A stretch of 64,000 bases of DNA, from assembly GCF_000374025.1 (NCBI RefSeq), contig NZ_KB893217.1, positions 1 to 64,000 of the forward strand, in the 5' to 3' direction. Made by a program: the position numbers and the translations under genes. The notes under the pieces are model-generated. The model was not told the DNA's origin, did no database searches, and was given only the letters and a program-made list of their open reading frames with translations. Source of the stretch: Spirosoma panaciterrae DSM 21099. Its GTDB lineage: Bacteria > Bacteroidota > Bacteroidia > Cytophagales > Spirosomataceae. Position 1 is the first letter of the stretch. Each line of letters begins with the position of its first letter. Positions 1-9,147 of the stretch are shown here, piece by piece.

Positions 1-183
1 GTATACGGCTTGCCAGTGCGGAAAGCTAGGCGGCAGGTTTCGCCATTGACAGCCGGTGCGTAACATCCAGAAGATGGCATCCATGACGGCACGTAATTGG
101 TGTTTACGCTTGCGTTGAAGGTTAAAAAAAGGCGAAATTGCTGCCCACTGGTAGTCGGTCAGTGGTTGCCACTGCTTAGTCAT
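1..183 (-). CDS. IS5-type transposase, N-terminal part (runs off window)
   Basis: The reverse strand opens with ATG at 183 and reads without a stop to the window edge, giving 61 residues beginning MTKQWQPLTDYQWAAISPFF and continuing with RKHQLRAVMDAIFWMLRTGCQWRNLPP. This is the N-terminal DUF4096-type domain that starts many IS5-family transposases; the WRxLP word and the preceding helix are characteristic. The DDE catalytic part would lie outside the window, so completeness cannot be judged. The gene marks an insertion sequence whose right end should fall shortly after position 183. A short inverted repeat ACTTTG/CAAAGT at 185-210 sits there, but I could not establish it as the IS terminus. 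The family call is firm; the subgroup is not. Confidence 0.85.
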   Translation of the reverse strand, partial: MTKQWQPLTDYQWAAISPFFNLQRKRKHQLRAVMDAIFWMLRTGCQWRNLPPSFPHWQAVY

Positions 184-409
184 TACTTTGTTTCTTGGTC
201 GATACAAAGTTGACTCGACTACCAGTCCTTATCAATTCCCCAACAAGCTCTTAGTAAATAAGCCAATAACCGTTAGCAGACGAGAATTAATTACTAATTT
301 AGAACTACCAATGCGAGATATGTACAGCAAGTTTATAATAGGAATACTTCAAAAATATGAAAAATCTTCTCAGTAGTCTTTATAGAAAGGTATAGCATAA
401 AAATATAAT

Positions 410-1039
410 ATGTTGACTACTATTTATGATCTGATTGAACTAATTAGAGCTAGGCCCGCCATGTATATTGGCAATCGGAGATTGTCTACCATGAAGTCCT
501 TCCTTGATGGCTATCTATTCGCAACCTGTACTCATCATATCAAGAACGAAGAAGGGTTTCCTCCTTTCTTGTATTTCCATGAATGGGCACGTTGCAAATA
601 CCGTTGGAGAGAGTCAACCAGTGGCTGGGCCAATATTATTCTGACAGAAACTAATCATGATGAAGAAATCGCCTTACAGATTTTCTTTGAAATGATTGAC
701 GAGTTTAAAACATTGCATCCTATCAGAATCGAAAAAGCTAAGCTTACAACCCAAAATTTAGCTTTTCATCACTCAGATCAATGCCGAATAAGATATGATA
801 CAGGGAAACCGATTTATGATCATGCTGATGAAGTTTTCATTGTAAAGTTTTCGCATGAATTTGGCTATGCTTACGCTGTGACAGGCCAAGCCCAGGTTCA
901 AAATCTGGATATAATTCCCCCACGTTCACTAAAAAGTAAAAAGCCAATCCAAGAAAAACTCACAAGATTATTTGGCCCTATAAATTCGTGGGAAGTGGTA
1001 AAGGGAGATTTAAACAAGGTTTTGGAACACATACTATAA
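410..1039 (+). CDS. Hypothetical protein, AT-rich, near an IS end
   Basis: A 209-residue cytoplasmic protein with no signal peptide or membrane segment. It starts MLTTIYDLIELIRARPAMYIGNRR; the helix followed by RPAMYIG resembles the start of a loose family of small proteins found beside toxins and in accessory regions, sometimes as candidate immunity proteins. That link is inference. The rest is rich in aromatic and charged residues with no catalytic motif I recognise. The coding sequence is clearly more AT-rich than the next gene and sits directly after an IS5-type transposase, both signs of horizontal acquisition. The ATG at 410 is the first start in the frame. Function unknown. Confidence 0.7.
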   Translation: MLTTIYDLIELIRARPAMYIGNRRLSTMKSFLDGYLFATCTHHIKNEEGFPPFLYFHEWARCKYRWRESTSGWANIILTETNHDEEIALQIFFEMIDEFKTLHPIRIEKAKLTTQNLAFHHSDQCRIRYDTGKPIYDHADEVFIVKFSHEFGYAYAVTGQAQVQNLDIIPPRSLKSKKPIQEKLTRLFGPINSWEVVKGDLNKVLEHIL

Positions 1040-1212
1040 AAAATCTAAATCATAAGAAGCGTTTTCTCAACCGATGCCTTGGGGCAAGTCAGGCTAATGC
1101 GGGCTATGCAGTACGTGTACACTTTCGGGATCTATAGCACAGTAGACTTAACCGCTTTTTAACTTTTAACCCTACTGTTTCTGATAAGCCTATTCTTGTA
1201 CCTCTCCAACGT

Positions 1213-2967
1213 ATGGAAGTCCCACAACTCAAAAAAGCCCCAACCGTATACGATGTCGTTATCGTCGGTTCAGGTGCTGGTGGCGGTATGGCCGCGTATA
1301 TGCTCGCCAAGGCGGGTGCCAAAGTCGCTCTGCTCGAAGCGGGTGGCTATTACGACCCTGCCGACCCGAAATACATTACTCAGTTAAAATGGCCCTGGGA
1401 ATCACCCCGGCGTGGGGCCGCTACCGAATTCCGTTCAGGTGGTGATTTCGACGCAGCATGGGGAGGCTGGGAAATCGAGGGAGAGCCCTATTCGGCCAAA
1501 CCCGGAACGGAATTTGGCTGGTTTCGGTCGCGGATGCTTGGTGGTCGTACAAACCACTGGGGCCGTATATCCATGCGTTTCGGACCCGACGATTTCCGAC
1601 GGGGTTCGCTATCCGGTGTAGGCGACGACTGGCCGATTACCTACGACGACATGAAGCCTTTCTACGACCGCGTCGATCGGCTGATTGGTGTTTTTGGCTC
1701 TATCGAGAATTTGCCCAACGAACCAGACGGCATCTTCTTGCCCCCACCAAAGCCTCGTTTACATGAACTGATGCTGCGGAAGGCCGGAAAAAGTATTGGC
1801 ATTCCGGTTATCCCATCCCGCCTGAGTATCCTGACCAAACCCATCAACAAAGACCGGGGTCAATGCTTCTATTGTCACCAGTGTAACCGGGGCTGTCAGG
1901 CGTATGCCGATTTCTCGGCCTCATCGGTACTCTGCATTCCAGCTGTTAAAACCGGCAACGTAACGCTGATCAATGGCGCTATGGCCCGCGAAGTACTTAC
2001 GGACCCACAAACGGGATTAGCAACAGGCGTTAGCTACGTTGACAAAGCTACATTGCAGGAAGTAACGATCAAGGCTAAAGCGGTCATGCTGGGCGCGAGT
2101 ACCTGCGAATCGGCCCGGATACTCCTCAACTCAAAATCTGCCCGTTTCCCCACTGGGTTGGCCAATAGCAGTGGTGTAGTAGGAAAATACTTGAACGACT
2201 CCACGGGTGCCAGCCGCTCCGGTTTTGTACCCGCTCTGATGGATCGTAAACGCTACAACGAAGATGGCGTTGGCGGCATGCACGTATTTACGCCCTGGTG
2301 GCTCGATAACAAAAAATTAGATTTCCCACGTGGCTACCACATCGAATACGGTGGTGGTATGGGTATGCCAGGCGCTGGTTTTGGCGGTGGTATTGAAGCC
2401 CTGAACGGCATGATTCCTGGTCGGGATGGCCAGATGAAACCCGGCGGTGGCTATGGCAAAGGCCTGAAAGATGACTACCGACGCTTTTACGGGGCTTACA
2501 TCAGTATGTCGGGCCGTGGAGAGCCGGTTCCCCTCGAAAGCAACTATTGCGAAATTGACCCGGACAAAGTAGACAAATACGGAATTCCCACCCTGCGCTT
2601 CCACTACAAATGGTCAGATTATGAAGTGAAGCAGGCCAAGCACATGCAGGATACCTTCGAAGAGATCATCCATGCCATGGGTGGCATTGCCCTTGGTCAG
2701 AAGCCTGGCCCAAATACGGCCCATGGCTATGGCTTAGCGGCACCCGGACGCATCATTCACGAAGTGGGTACGGTTCGCATGGGCAACGACCCTAAAAAGT
2801 CGGCGTTGAACAAATTCCAGCAGGCACACGATGTGAAAAACCTGTTTGTTGTCGATGCAGCCCCGTTCGTTTCACAAGGCGATAAGAACGTTACCTGGAC
2901 GATTCTGGCCGCTTCAATGCGCACATCGGAGTATCTGATCGATCAGGTGAAGCAACGAAATCTGTAA
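1213..2967 (+). CDS. GMC family oxidoreductase
   Basis: A 584-residue FAD-dependent oxidoreductase of the glucose-methanol-choline family. An N-terminal Rossmann dinucleotide-binding motif (VVIVGSGAGGGMAAYMLAKA, about residues 15-34) is followed by an LLEAG word, and the C-terminal half carries HEVGTVRMG at about residues 515-523 and a closing NVTWTILAASMR segment typical of the family. A CHQCNRGC-type cysteine cluster lies mid-protein, as in gluconate-dehydrogenase-like members. Such enzymes oxidise sugars, polyols or alcohols; the substrate cannot be read from sequence. No signal peptide is visible. The gene stands alone and is convergent with clpC across a bidirectional terminator. The start at 1213 places the FAD motif at the usual distance. 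Confidence 0.93.
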   Translation: MEVPQLKKAPTVYDVVIVGSGAGGGMAAYMLAKAGAKVALLEAGGYYDPADPKYITQLKWPWESPRRGAATEFRSGGDFDAAWGGWEIEGEPYSAKPGTEFGWFRSRMLGGRTNHWGRISMRFGPDDFRRGSLSGVGDDWPITYDDMKPFYDRVDRLIGVFGSIENLPNEPDGIFLPPPKPRLHELMLRKAGKSIGIPVIPSRLSILTKPINKDRGQCFYCHQCNRGCQAYADFSASSVLCIPAVKTGNVTLINGAMAREVLTDPQTGLATGVSYVDKATLQEVTIKAKAVMLGASTCESARILLNSKSARFPTGLANSSGVVGKYLNDSTGASRSGFVPALMDRKRYNEDGVGGMHVFTPWWLDNKKLDFPRGYHIEYGGGMGMPGAGFGGGIEALNGMIPGRDGQMKPGGGYGKGLKDDYRRFYGAYISMSGRGEPVPLESNYCEIDPDKVDKYGIPTLRFHYKWSDYEVKQAKHMQDTFEEIIHAMGGIALGQKPGPNTAHGYGLAAPGRIIHEVGTVRMGNDPKKSALNKFQQAHDVKNLFVVDAAPFVSQGDKNVTWTILAASMRTSEYLIDQVKQRNL

Positions 2968-2990
2968 TGCGAACAGGGTGTCCACGTTAC

Positions 2991-3029
2991 AAAAAAGCCT
3001 CCCAACTCTAGAAGCTGGGAGGCTTTTTT
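2991..3029. terminator. Bidirectional intrinsic terminator
   Basis: A 14-bp perfect stem (2991-3004 with 3016-3029) made of an A-run plus GCCTCCCA and its complement, with an 11-nt loop and T-runs on both strands. It lies between the convergent GMC oxidoreductase and clpC genes and can end transcription from both sides. Confidence 0.92.
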
Positions 3030-3046
3030 AGCTTACTACGTGTATT

Positions 3047-5575
3047 TTATTCGACCACGGCTTCAGGCTTCTTGACGGTGATGGTCAGGTTTTCACCTTC
3101 ACCACTGTAATCGGCCATAATCACGTCGCCTTCTTTCAATTCACCTTTTAGGATTTCTTCAGCAACGGGGTCTTCGAGGTAGCGCTGGATAGCCCGGCTC
3201 AACGGACGAGCACCATATTGCTGATCGTAACCTTTTTCGGCCAGGAAGTCCTTCGCCTTGTCGGTCAGCTCAACCCGGTAGCCCAGATTGATGACACGGC
3301 CCAGCAATTTACCGAGCATAAGGTCGATGATTTTGTGGATGTCTTCGCGTTGCAGCGAGTTAAACACGATCACATCGTCCAGACGGTTGAGGAATTCAGG
3401 CGAGAATGCCTTCCGCAACGCACTCTGAATGGTGCTCTTCATCAGTTCATCCTGGCTTTCAGCGTTTCGCTTGGTAGCAAACCCGATACCGGCACCGAAA
3501 TCTTTCAGGTCACGCACCCCAATGTTCGAGGTCATGATGATAATGGTGTTCCGGAAATCGACCCGGCGACCCAGACCATCGGTCAGGATACCGTCGTCCA
3601 GCACTTGCAGCAGGATATTGAACACATCCGGGTGTGCTTTTTCGATTTCGTCGAGCAACACAACACTGTAAGGCTTCCGACGGATTTTCTCGGTCAACTG
3701 ACCACCTTCTTCATAGCCAACATAGCCCGGAGGAGCGCCTACCAGACGGCTTACGCTGAATTTCTCCATGTATTCCGACATGTCGATCCGAACCAGTGCA
3801 TCGTCTTTATCGAACAGATAAGTAGCCAGCACTTTCGCCAATTCGGTTTTACCAACCCCTGTCGGTCCGAGGAAGATGAACGAGCCAATTGGTTTCTTCG
3901 GATCTTTCAGACCAACGCGCGTCCGTTGAATGGCTTTCACCAATTTCTCAATGGCAGCATTTTGTCCAATAACCCGGCCTTTCAGTTCTTCGCCCATGTT
4001 GACGAGTTTCTTACCCTCGTCGTTCGATACGCTCGTAACCGGAATACCCGTCATCATCGCTACCACTTCGGCCACATTTTCTTCGTTGACCGTATAACGA
4101 CGTTTCTTGGTATCTTCTTCCCAGGCTTGTTTGGCCCGTTCGAGCTGATCGATCAGGCGTTTTTCCTTATCGCGAAGCTGAGCAGCTTCTTCGTATTTCT
4201 GACTTTTAACAACCTGATTTTTCTCCTTCTTGATATTCTCGATCTGCTCTTCCAGTCTCAGGATATCTTCAGGAACAGTAATGTTGGAGATGTGTACGCG
4301 GGCCCCCACTTCGTCGAGTACGTCAATCGCCTTATCGGGCAGGAAGCGGTCAGAGATATAACGCTCCGACAATTTCACCGCAGCCTCAATGGCTTCTTTA
4401 GTATAATTGACGTGGTGGTGATCTTCGTACTTATCTTTGATGTTATTCAGGATTTCGATGGTTTCGTCAATCGACGTAGCATCAACCATCACCATCTGGA
4501 AACGACGGGCCAGAGCGCCGTCTTTCTCGATGTACTGACGATATTCGTCCAGCGTGGTAGCGCCAATGCATTGAATGTCGCCCCGCGCCAAAGCCGGTTT
4601 GAACATGTTCGAGGCATCGAGCGAGCCTGAAGCGCCACCCGCACCTACGATGGTATGCAACTCATCGATAAACAGAATCACTTCCGGCGATTTTTCCAGT
4701 TCGTTCATCACGGCTTTCATTCGCTCTTCGAACTGACCCCGGTATTTGGTACCCGCCACGAGCGACGCCAGATCGAGCGTAACTACCCGTTTGCCAAACA
4801 GCACCCGCGAAACTTTCTTCTGCACGATGCGCAGAGCAAGTCCTTCGGCAATGGCTGTTTTACCAACCCCCGGCTCACCAATCAGGATTGGGTTATTTTT
4901 CTTCCGGCGGCTCAGAATCTGGGCCACACGTTCGATTTCTTTTTCACGGCCAACGATAGGGTCGAGCTTACCTACTTCAGCCAGTTTGGTCAGATCGCGT
5001 CCGAAATTATCCAGAACGGGAGTCCGGGATTTTTCAGACCCTTTCGGATCTTTTCCTGAGCTGGAGCTGCTTCCGCCAAACATACCCCGGTCGTTGTCGT
5101 CATCGTCGGTTTCGGGGCCCATCACTGGTCGGCTACCCGATGATTGATATTCCAGCATCTCCTTAATGACTTCGTAATTAATATTAAACTTATTGAGAAT
5201 CTGCGTGGCGACATTGTCTTCATCACGTAGAATCGATAGTAGAAGGTGCTCCGTGCCGATGAGCGGGCTTTTGAAAATTTTAGCCTCCAAATAGGTGATC
5301 TTCAGCGTTTTTTCCGACTGGCGGGTCAGCGGAATATTCGCTAGGTTTTTCACATTGTTGGTAGCGGTTCCTTTCGTGGCCTGTTCAATGGTAACCCGGA
5401 GTTCGTCGAGCGAGATGCCTAATTTTTTCAGCAAGCCGACGGCCACACCCTCCCCTTCACGAATCATACCGAGCAGCAGGTGCTCTGTGCCAATATAATC
5501 GTGGCCTAAGCGTAAGGCTTCTTCCCGGCTCAGCGTGATAACTTCCTTTACGCGATTTGAGAATTTTGCTTCCAT
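3047..5575 (-). CDS. clpC: ClpC-type AAA+ unfoldase of the Clp protease
   Basis: An 842-residue HSP100 protein that unfolds substrates for the ClpP peptidase. Two Clp N-repeats (about residues 1-70 and 80-145) are followed by an acidic/serine linker, the first AAA+ module with Walker A GEPGVGKT at 233-240, a UVR-like coiled middle region around 430-480, and a second AAA+ module with GPTGVGKT and the C-terminal D2-small domain. Length and the middle domain fit ClpC rather than ClpA or ClpB. The start is ATG at 5575, giving the standard MEAKFSNRVKEV beginning. A WbqC-like gene ends 39 nt upstream on the same strand. No CtsR-type operator was recognised upstream. Confidence 0.96.
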   Translation of the reverse strand: MEAKFSNRVKEVITLSREEALRLGHDYIGTEHLLLGMIREGEGVAVGLLKKLGISLDELRVTIEQATKGTATNNVKNLANIPLTRQSEKTLKITYLEAKIFKSPLIGTEHLLLSILRDEDNVATQILNKFNINYEVIKEMLEYQSSGSRPVMGPETDDDDNDRGMFGGSSSSSGKDPKGSEKSRTPVLDNFGRDLTKLAEVGKLDPIVGREKEIERVAQILSRRKKNNPILIGEPGVGKTAIAEGLALRIVQKKVSRVLFGKRVVTLDLASLVAGTKYRGQFEERMKAVMNELEKSPEVILFIDELHTIVGAGGASGSLDASNMFKPALARGDIQCIGATTLDEYRQYIEKDGALARRFQMVMVDATSIDETIEILNNIKDKYEDHHHVNYTKEAIEAAVKLSERYISDRFLPDKAIDVLDEVGARVHISNITVPEDILRLEEQIENIKKEKNQVVKSQKYEEAAQLRDKEKRLIDQLERAKQAWEEDTKKRRYTVNEENVAEVVAMMTGIPVTSVSNDEGKKLVNMGEELKGRVIGQNAAIEKLVKAIQRTRVGLKDPKKPIGSFIFLGPTGVGKTELAKVLATYLFDKDDALVRIDMSEYMEKFSVSRLVGAPPGYVGYEEGGQLTEKIRRKPYSVVLLDEIEKAHPDVFNILLQVLDDGILTDGLGRRVDFRNTIIIMTSNIGVRDLKDFGAGIGFATKRNAESQDELMKSTIQSALRKAFSPEFLNRLDDVIVFNSLQREDIHKIIDLMLGKLLGRVINLGYRVELTDKAKDFLAEKGYDQQYGARPLSRAIQRYLEDPVAEEILKGELKEGDVIMADYSGEGENLTITVKKPEAVVE

Positions 5576-5614
5576 TCGTTTTAGGGTCTCCTTAGGTAAG
5601 CGTACTATACTGGC

Positions 5615-6346
5615 CTAACGAAGAGTTTTAAGGATTTGTTCACTCTCCCGAAGACCGGCCTTCAACACGTCCTTAGCGGCCGGTCCCTGGCAGAACAACA
5701 GGTCAATGACACTTAAGTTCGGTACAAATTCAGGTCCAAAATTTTGTGGATAGGACACTGGCTGATGGAATATGTACGATTCTGGCCTATTGGCTGGATT
5801 TATGCAGGATCGGGTGTCAACCAGACCAACCGAAGGATCTTTTTCATACCATTCTGTCAGGTTCAGATGGCTAGGTACCTGCATCAATTTCAGACAAATT
5901 GTCAGCAATTCATAATTCAAATCAAATAAAAACATCCAGTTTTTTCGATAAAACGGCTCAATTTCGGGCGCATAATATTCGAAGAACGGAGCTTTTCCAT
6001 AAGCCGCCTGAATACATCGCCAGTGATGCATCTGCCAGTTCTGGTCATTAGCTACCCGAAGGTCGCGAATGGGTAGGTGGCGGGTTCCCTGTTGTACAGG
6101 TACAGTAAGGCTATCTACCTTATTTGCCGTCAGAACGTAGCAACGATTTCTGTAACTTTGCTTTTGGTAATGCTCCTGAGCTTCCAGCCAAACTGTACCG
6201 AATTTCAGTATCCCCGACAGGTAATCCAGGCAGGGCAGATAATGTAACTCAATCAGTAAAGCAGTGGAGTCAGATGGTAACGGGTACGTTTTCAATGATA
6301 ACTCATGTATCCGTTCACAAGTAAAGCAAAAAAACAATACCACCAA
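5615..6346 (-). CDS. WbqC-like family protein
   Basis: Up to 243 residues matching the WbqC-like family: an early LLIELHYLPCLDYLSG segment, a central WQMHHWRCIQAAYGKAPFFEYY block, and a C-terminal stretch predicting helices. WbqC was named from an O-antigen gene cluster; its biochemical role is not established, and in Bacteroidota it usually occurs as a single conserved gene. There is no signal peptide. The start is uncertain: the frame opens with TTG at 6346 and GTG at 6343, but the family-like sequence begins only around residue 28, so a TTG near 6295 may be the true start. It lies upstream of clpC on the same strand with a 39-nt gap. Confidence 0.82.
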   Translation of the reverse strand: MVVLFFCFTCERIHELSLKTYPLPSDSTALLIELHYLPCLDYLSGILKFGTVWLEAQEHYQKQSYRNRCYVLTANKVDSLTVPVQQGTRHLPIRDLRVANDQNWQMHHWRCIQAAYGKAPFFEYYAPEIEPFYRKNWMFLFDLNYELLTICLKLMQVPSHLNLTEWYEKDPSVGLVDTRSCINPANRPESYIFHQPVSYPQNFGPEFVPNLSVIDLLFCQGPAAKDVLKAGLRESEQILKTLR

Positions 6347-6417
6347 CTAATTTTAGTATTTTTTTAATTTTCAGCGTAAACTTTTTTTTCGCCGTGGGTG
6401 CGGTTTAGGTTCAACCA

Positions 6418-7290
6418 ATGACTTTTTTTCGACTTTTATCCCGCTTACCTCTGAGTATCCTTTATGGTATTTCTGATATATTAGCCTTTCTGCTCAACTA
6501 CGTTATCCGCTACCGAAGAAAGGTAATTTCAGACAATTTAACCCAGTCATTTCCAGAGAAATCACCCGCTGAGATCAAACAGATTATCAAGGCGTTCTAC
6601 CATAATCTATCCGACCTGCTGGTTGAGACGATCAAGCTACCCAGCCTGTCACCTGATGAGCTCAAAAATCGGGTTCGATTCACCAATGCGGAACTAGTAA
6701 AGGCCTGTTTACAGGCTGGTCAAGCTGTGATCGGGATGGCTTCTCACCAGAGCAACTGGGAATGGCTACCATCGGCGGCTGTTTTGAACGGAATGCCTGC
6801 CGACAGTATTTATAAGCCGCTGACCAGTGAATTTTCCGAAAAAATGATGCAGATGATTCGGTCAAGCTTTGGGGCTGTTCCCATCCCAATGAACAACCTA
6901 CCCCGCCGAATGGCCTCGCATAAAAACGTACCCCGCATCATTGCTCTCGTTGCCGACCAGGTTCCGAATGTACCCGAACAAGCCTACTGGACCAATTTTC
7001 TTCATCACGATACCCCCTTCTATCCGGGCAGCGAGCGGCTGGCCCGTAGCCGGAATTTACCCGTTTTCTATGTAGAACTGGTTCGTGTACGTCGTGGTTA
7101 TTACGAGGCCACCTTCTTTCCCGTTGGCAAGCCCCCCTATAGCGATCTACCTGTCGGTACTCTGCTGGAACGTTACCGGGATCTTCTCGAAACCACTATC
7201 CGAAAGTATCCTTCCGATTGGCTCTGGTCGCACCGCCGTTGGAAACACTGGCGAGAGAAATACCCAAAGATTGAAGCCAAACTGGATTAA
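6418..7290 (+). CDS. Lysophospholipid/lipid A acyltransferase (LpxL/HtrB family), copy 1
   Basis: A 290-residue membrane-associated acyltransferase of the LpxL/HtrB family, which adds a secondary acyl chain to lipid A or a related acceptor at the inner face of the cytoplasmic membrane. An N-terminal hydrophobic helix is followed by the HQSNWEW block at residues 110-116, equivalent to the HX4E/D catalytic motif, and by the DQVPNVPEQAYW and FYPGSERLARSRNLPVFYVEL segments typical of the family. The C-terminus ends in a basic WLWSHRRWKHWREKY segment. The next gene is a full-length paralogue on the same strand after a 151-nt gap. Lipid A or aminolipid as acceptor cannot be decided from sequence. 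Confidence 0.9.
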   Translation: MTFFRLLSRLPLSILYGISDILAFLLNYVIRYRRKVISDNLTQSFPEKSPAEIKQIIKAFYHNLSDLLVETIKLPSLSPDELKNRVRFTNAELVKACLQAGQAVIGMASHQSNWEWLPSAAVLNGMPADSIYKPLTSEFSEKMMQMIRSSFGAVPIPMNNLPRRMASHKNVPRIIALVADQVPNVPEQAYWTNFLHHDTPFYPGSERLARSRNLPVFYVELVRVRRGYYEATFFPVGKPPYSDLPVGTLLERYRDLLETTIRKYPSDWLWSHRRWKHWREKYPKIEAKLD

Positions 7291-7441
7291 TCCTTCTCTA
7301 CGCATACACTTTTCCGCCTACGGTCGTTTAGATAGTAGGCTAGCCGCCGATATGTTATGTAAATTTATGACTATTCTATCCAGAATTTATTACATTTAGG
7401 GCAGTTAGTAGTCTTAGTACCCTACCGTTCTGTACACCTAA

Positions 7442-8314
7442 ATGATTTTTCTTCGCCTTTTAGCCCGTTTACCTTTTCCAGTTTTGTATGGTATTTCGGA
7501 TGTGTTGTATGTCATTCTGGCCTATGTAGTCCGCTACAGACAGCAGGTTATTCTGGAAAACCTGCGGCTGTCCTTTCCAGACAAATCGCCCGAAGCCATT
7601 CAACGAATAGCTAATAACTTTTATCGCAATCTTTCGGATATACTTGTCGAAACGATTAAGCTGTCGGCTATTACTCCCTGTGAGCTAAAAAAGCGATTTT
7701 TATACACGAATCCTGAACTAATAAAAGAGTACTTATCGGCCGGACAAACGGTTATCTGCACAGGCTCGCATCAATGCAATTGGGAATGGGTTCCGTCGGC
7801 AGCGGTTATCATCGATATTCCAGTAGACAGCGTCTATAAACCGCTCACCAATCCAGACATGGAAAAGTTTATGCAGGTCCTGCGCGCTAGTCATGGGGCT
7901 GTACCAACACCTATGAATCTGCTCCCCCGGCAAATGGTAGCCCGCAAGAATATTCCGCGTGTGATCGCCCTTGTGGCCGATCAGGTTCCGAATGTACCGG
8001 AGCAAGGTTACTGGATGGATTTTCTGAACCGGGATACTCCTTTCTATCCAGGCACGGAACGACTGGCGCGAAGTAAAAATTTACCCGTATTCTTTTTGGA
8101 GTTGATCCGTATCCGACGGGGTTACTACGAAGGCACTTTTAAGCTCATAGGCTGTCCGCCCTATACAAACCTGCCCGAGGGCGCTATTCTTGAAAGATAC
8201 CGAGATCAATTACAAGCCAGTATTTGTAAACACCCTTCTGACTGGCTCTGGTCGCACAAACGCTGGAAGCACTGGCGGGGGAAATACGCGAAGATTGAAG
8301 CGAAGCTAACATAG
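7442..8314 (+). CDS. Lysophospholipid/lipid A acyltransferase (LpxL/HtrB family), copy 2
   Basis: A second 290-residue LpxL/HtrB-type acyltransferase, colinear with the gene just upstream and clearly a tandem duplicate. The catalytic block is HQCNWEW at residues 110-116, with Cys replacing Ser at the third position; the DQVPNVPEQGYW, FYPGTERLARSKNLPVFFLEL and WLWSHKRWKHW segments align one-to-one with copy 1. The two copies have the same length but differ at many positions, so the duplication is not recent and specialisation, for example in acyl-chain or acceptor preference, is possible. The stop codon is embedded in the left arm of a hairpin. Confidence 0.9.
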   Translation: MIFLRLLARLPFPVLYGISDVLYVILAYVVRYRQQVILENLRLSFPDKSPEAIQRIANNFYRNLSDILVETIKLSAITPCELKKRFLYTNPELIKEYLSAGQTVICTGSHQCNWEWVPSAAVIIDIPVDSVYKPLTNPDMEKFMQVLRASHGAVPTPMNLLPRQMVARKNIPRVIALVADQVPNVPEQGYWMDFLNRDTPFYPGTERLARSKNLPVFFLELIRIRRGYYEGTFKLIGCPPYTNLPEGAILERYRDQLQASICKHPSDWLWSHKRWKHWRGKYAKIEAKLT

Positions 8315-8338
8315 AGACGCCAGGTATGGCGTCTCTAT
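8311..8338 (+). terminator. Hairpin overlapping the stop codon of the second acyltransferase
   Basis: An 11-bp perfect stem (8311-8321 with 8328-8338) around the loop AGGTAT. The TAG stop at 8312-8314 is in the left arm. No clear T-run follows, so it may act as an mRNA 3' end stabiliser or weak terminator. Confidence 0.6.
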
Positions 8339-8463
8339 GCGTCAGCAATAATGATCCTTTATAATCCCATCTGGTCTGAAGTAAAATCAGCAGATTGGGA
8401 AAAAATCCTCTATTATAAACCATAGACCATCCGGTCGGCCATGAGCCGCAATACTTTGCGGCT

Positions 8464-8847
8464 CTACAAAGAATCACGACGGGCCTTTTCGGCTCGCGAT
8501 GAATCCCGTTTGGCTTTGATCCGATCGCGTTCGTTCACAATGGCTCCTTCAGCTTTATCCAATCCCCGATCTACAGCCCGACCCGTTTTAGTGGCAGCAC
8601 TATCGATCGCTTCTCCGGCTACTTTAGCTTTACTTTTTGCCCCCTGAGCCGCTTCATCGGCCGTTTCGCCAATGGCCCGACCCGTATTTTTCAAATCCTC
8701 CTTCATACGAGCTTTCCGCTCGGCTTTTTCCTGCTTACGCGCTTCTTTCCGTTCCTGCTTGGTCATACCGGCCTGCGAATCCTGCGCGTATGCACCCAGG
8801 CTAATCATAAAAGCAAGTGCCAAAGCACTGAATAATTTCGTTTTCAT
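8464..8847 (-). CDS. Small secreted, highly charged helical protein
   Basis: A 127-residue protein starting MKTKLFSALALAFMISLGAYAQ, a clear Sec signal peptide with a cleavage site after AYA. The mature part is dominated by Lys, Arg, Glu and Ala (KQERKEARKQEKAERKARMKEDLK) followed by alternating NTGRAIGETADEAAQGAKSKAKVAGEAIDSA segments, a pattern of amphipathic helices reminiscent of LEA or apolipoprotein-like stress proteins. No catalytic motif. The ATG at 8847 is preferred over an in-frame ATG 36 nt upstream because it starts the signal peptide. The function is unknown; an envelope-protecting or surface-binding role is inference only. Confidence 0.75.
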   Translation of the reverse strand: MKTKLFSALALAFMISLGAYAQDSQAGMTKQERKEARKQEKAERKARMKEDLKNTGRAIGETADEAAQGAKSKAKVAGEAIDSAATKTGRAVDRGLDKAEGAIVNERDRIKAKRDSSRAEKARRDSL

Positions 8848-9110
8848 AATGTTTGAGTTTTCTTGCGGTTGTATAATGATCAAGGCCGTTTGGAAACAGC
8901 CTTACTTTCAATACACAATCAACTGATTTAATCTGCTTTTGTTTCTGGATATAACCTCATACCAACAGGAAGACGACTGATTGGATAGCTTACCATTAGC
9001 CACTGAAGTAAATACATGGCCTCTGCTTTAACTCATTTCTGAACGAACGTTTAGGCAACTCCATACGTTTTCCCATTAACCGATACCAAACCGAAAACGC
9101 GGTTTTTCCG

Positions 9111-9118
9111 TACCTTTG
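9111..9118 (+). promoter_or_regulatory. Candidate -7 promoter element of ispG
   Basis: TACCTTTG matches the Bacteroidota -7 consensus TAnnTTTG and lies 29 nt before the ispG ATG. No convincing -33 TTTG/TTG is present at the usual spacing. The region 8848-9147 between the divergent secreted-protein gene and ispG contains no other gene. Confidence 0.5.
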
Positions 9119-9147
9119 TAAGGTCAAACGGCCCTGCCGCTATCTGT

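Noticed and set aside
185..210. Terminal inverted repeat of the IS5-type element
   Set aside because: The ACTTTG/CAAAGT hairpin is internal and short; without the other IS end it cannot be shown to be a terminus.
188..376. 62-residue reading frame just right of the transposase
   Set aside because: It starts 5 nt from the transposase start and likely spans the IS end; no recognisable motif, no neighbour support and AT-rich random-looking sequence.
3218..4630. Long 470-residue frame opposite clpC
   Set aside because: It lies wholly antisense to the conserved clpC gene and has the composition expected of a shadow of biased codon use.
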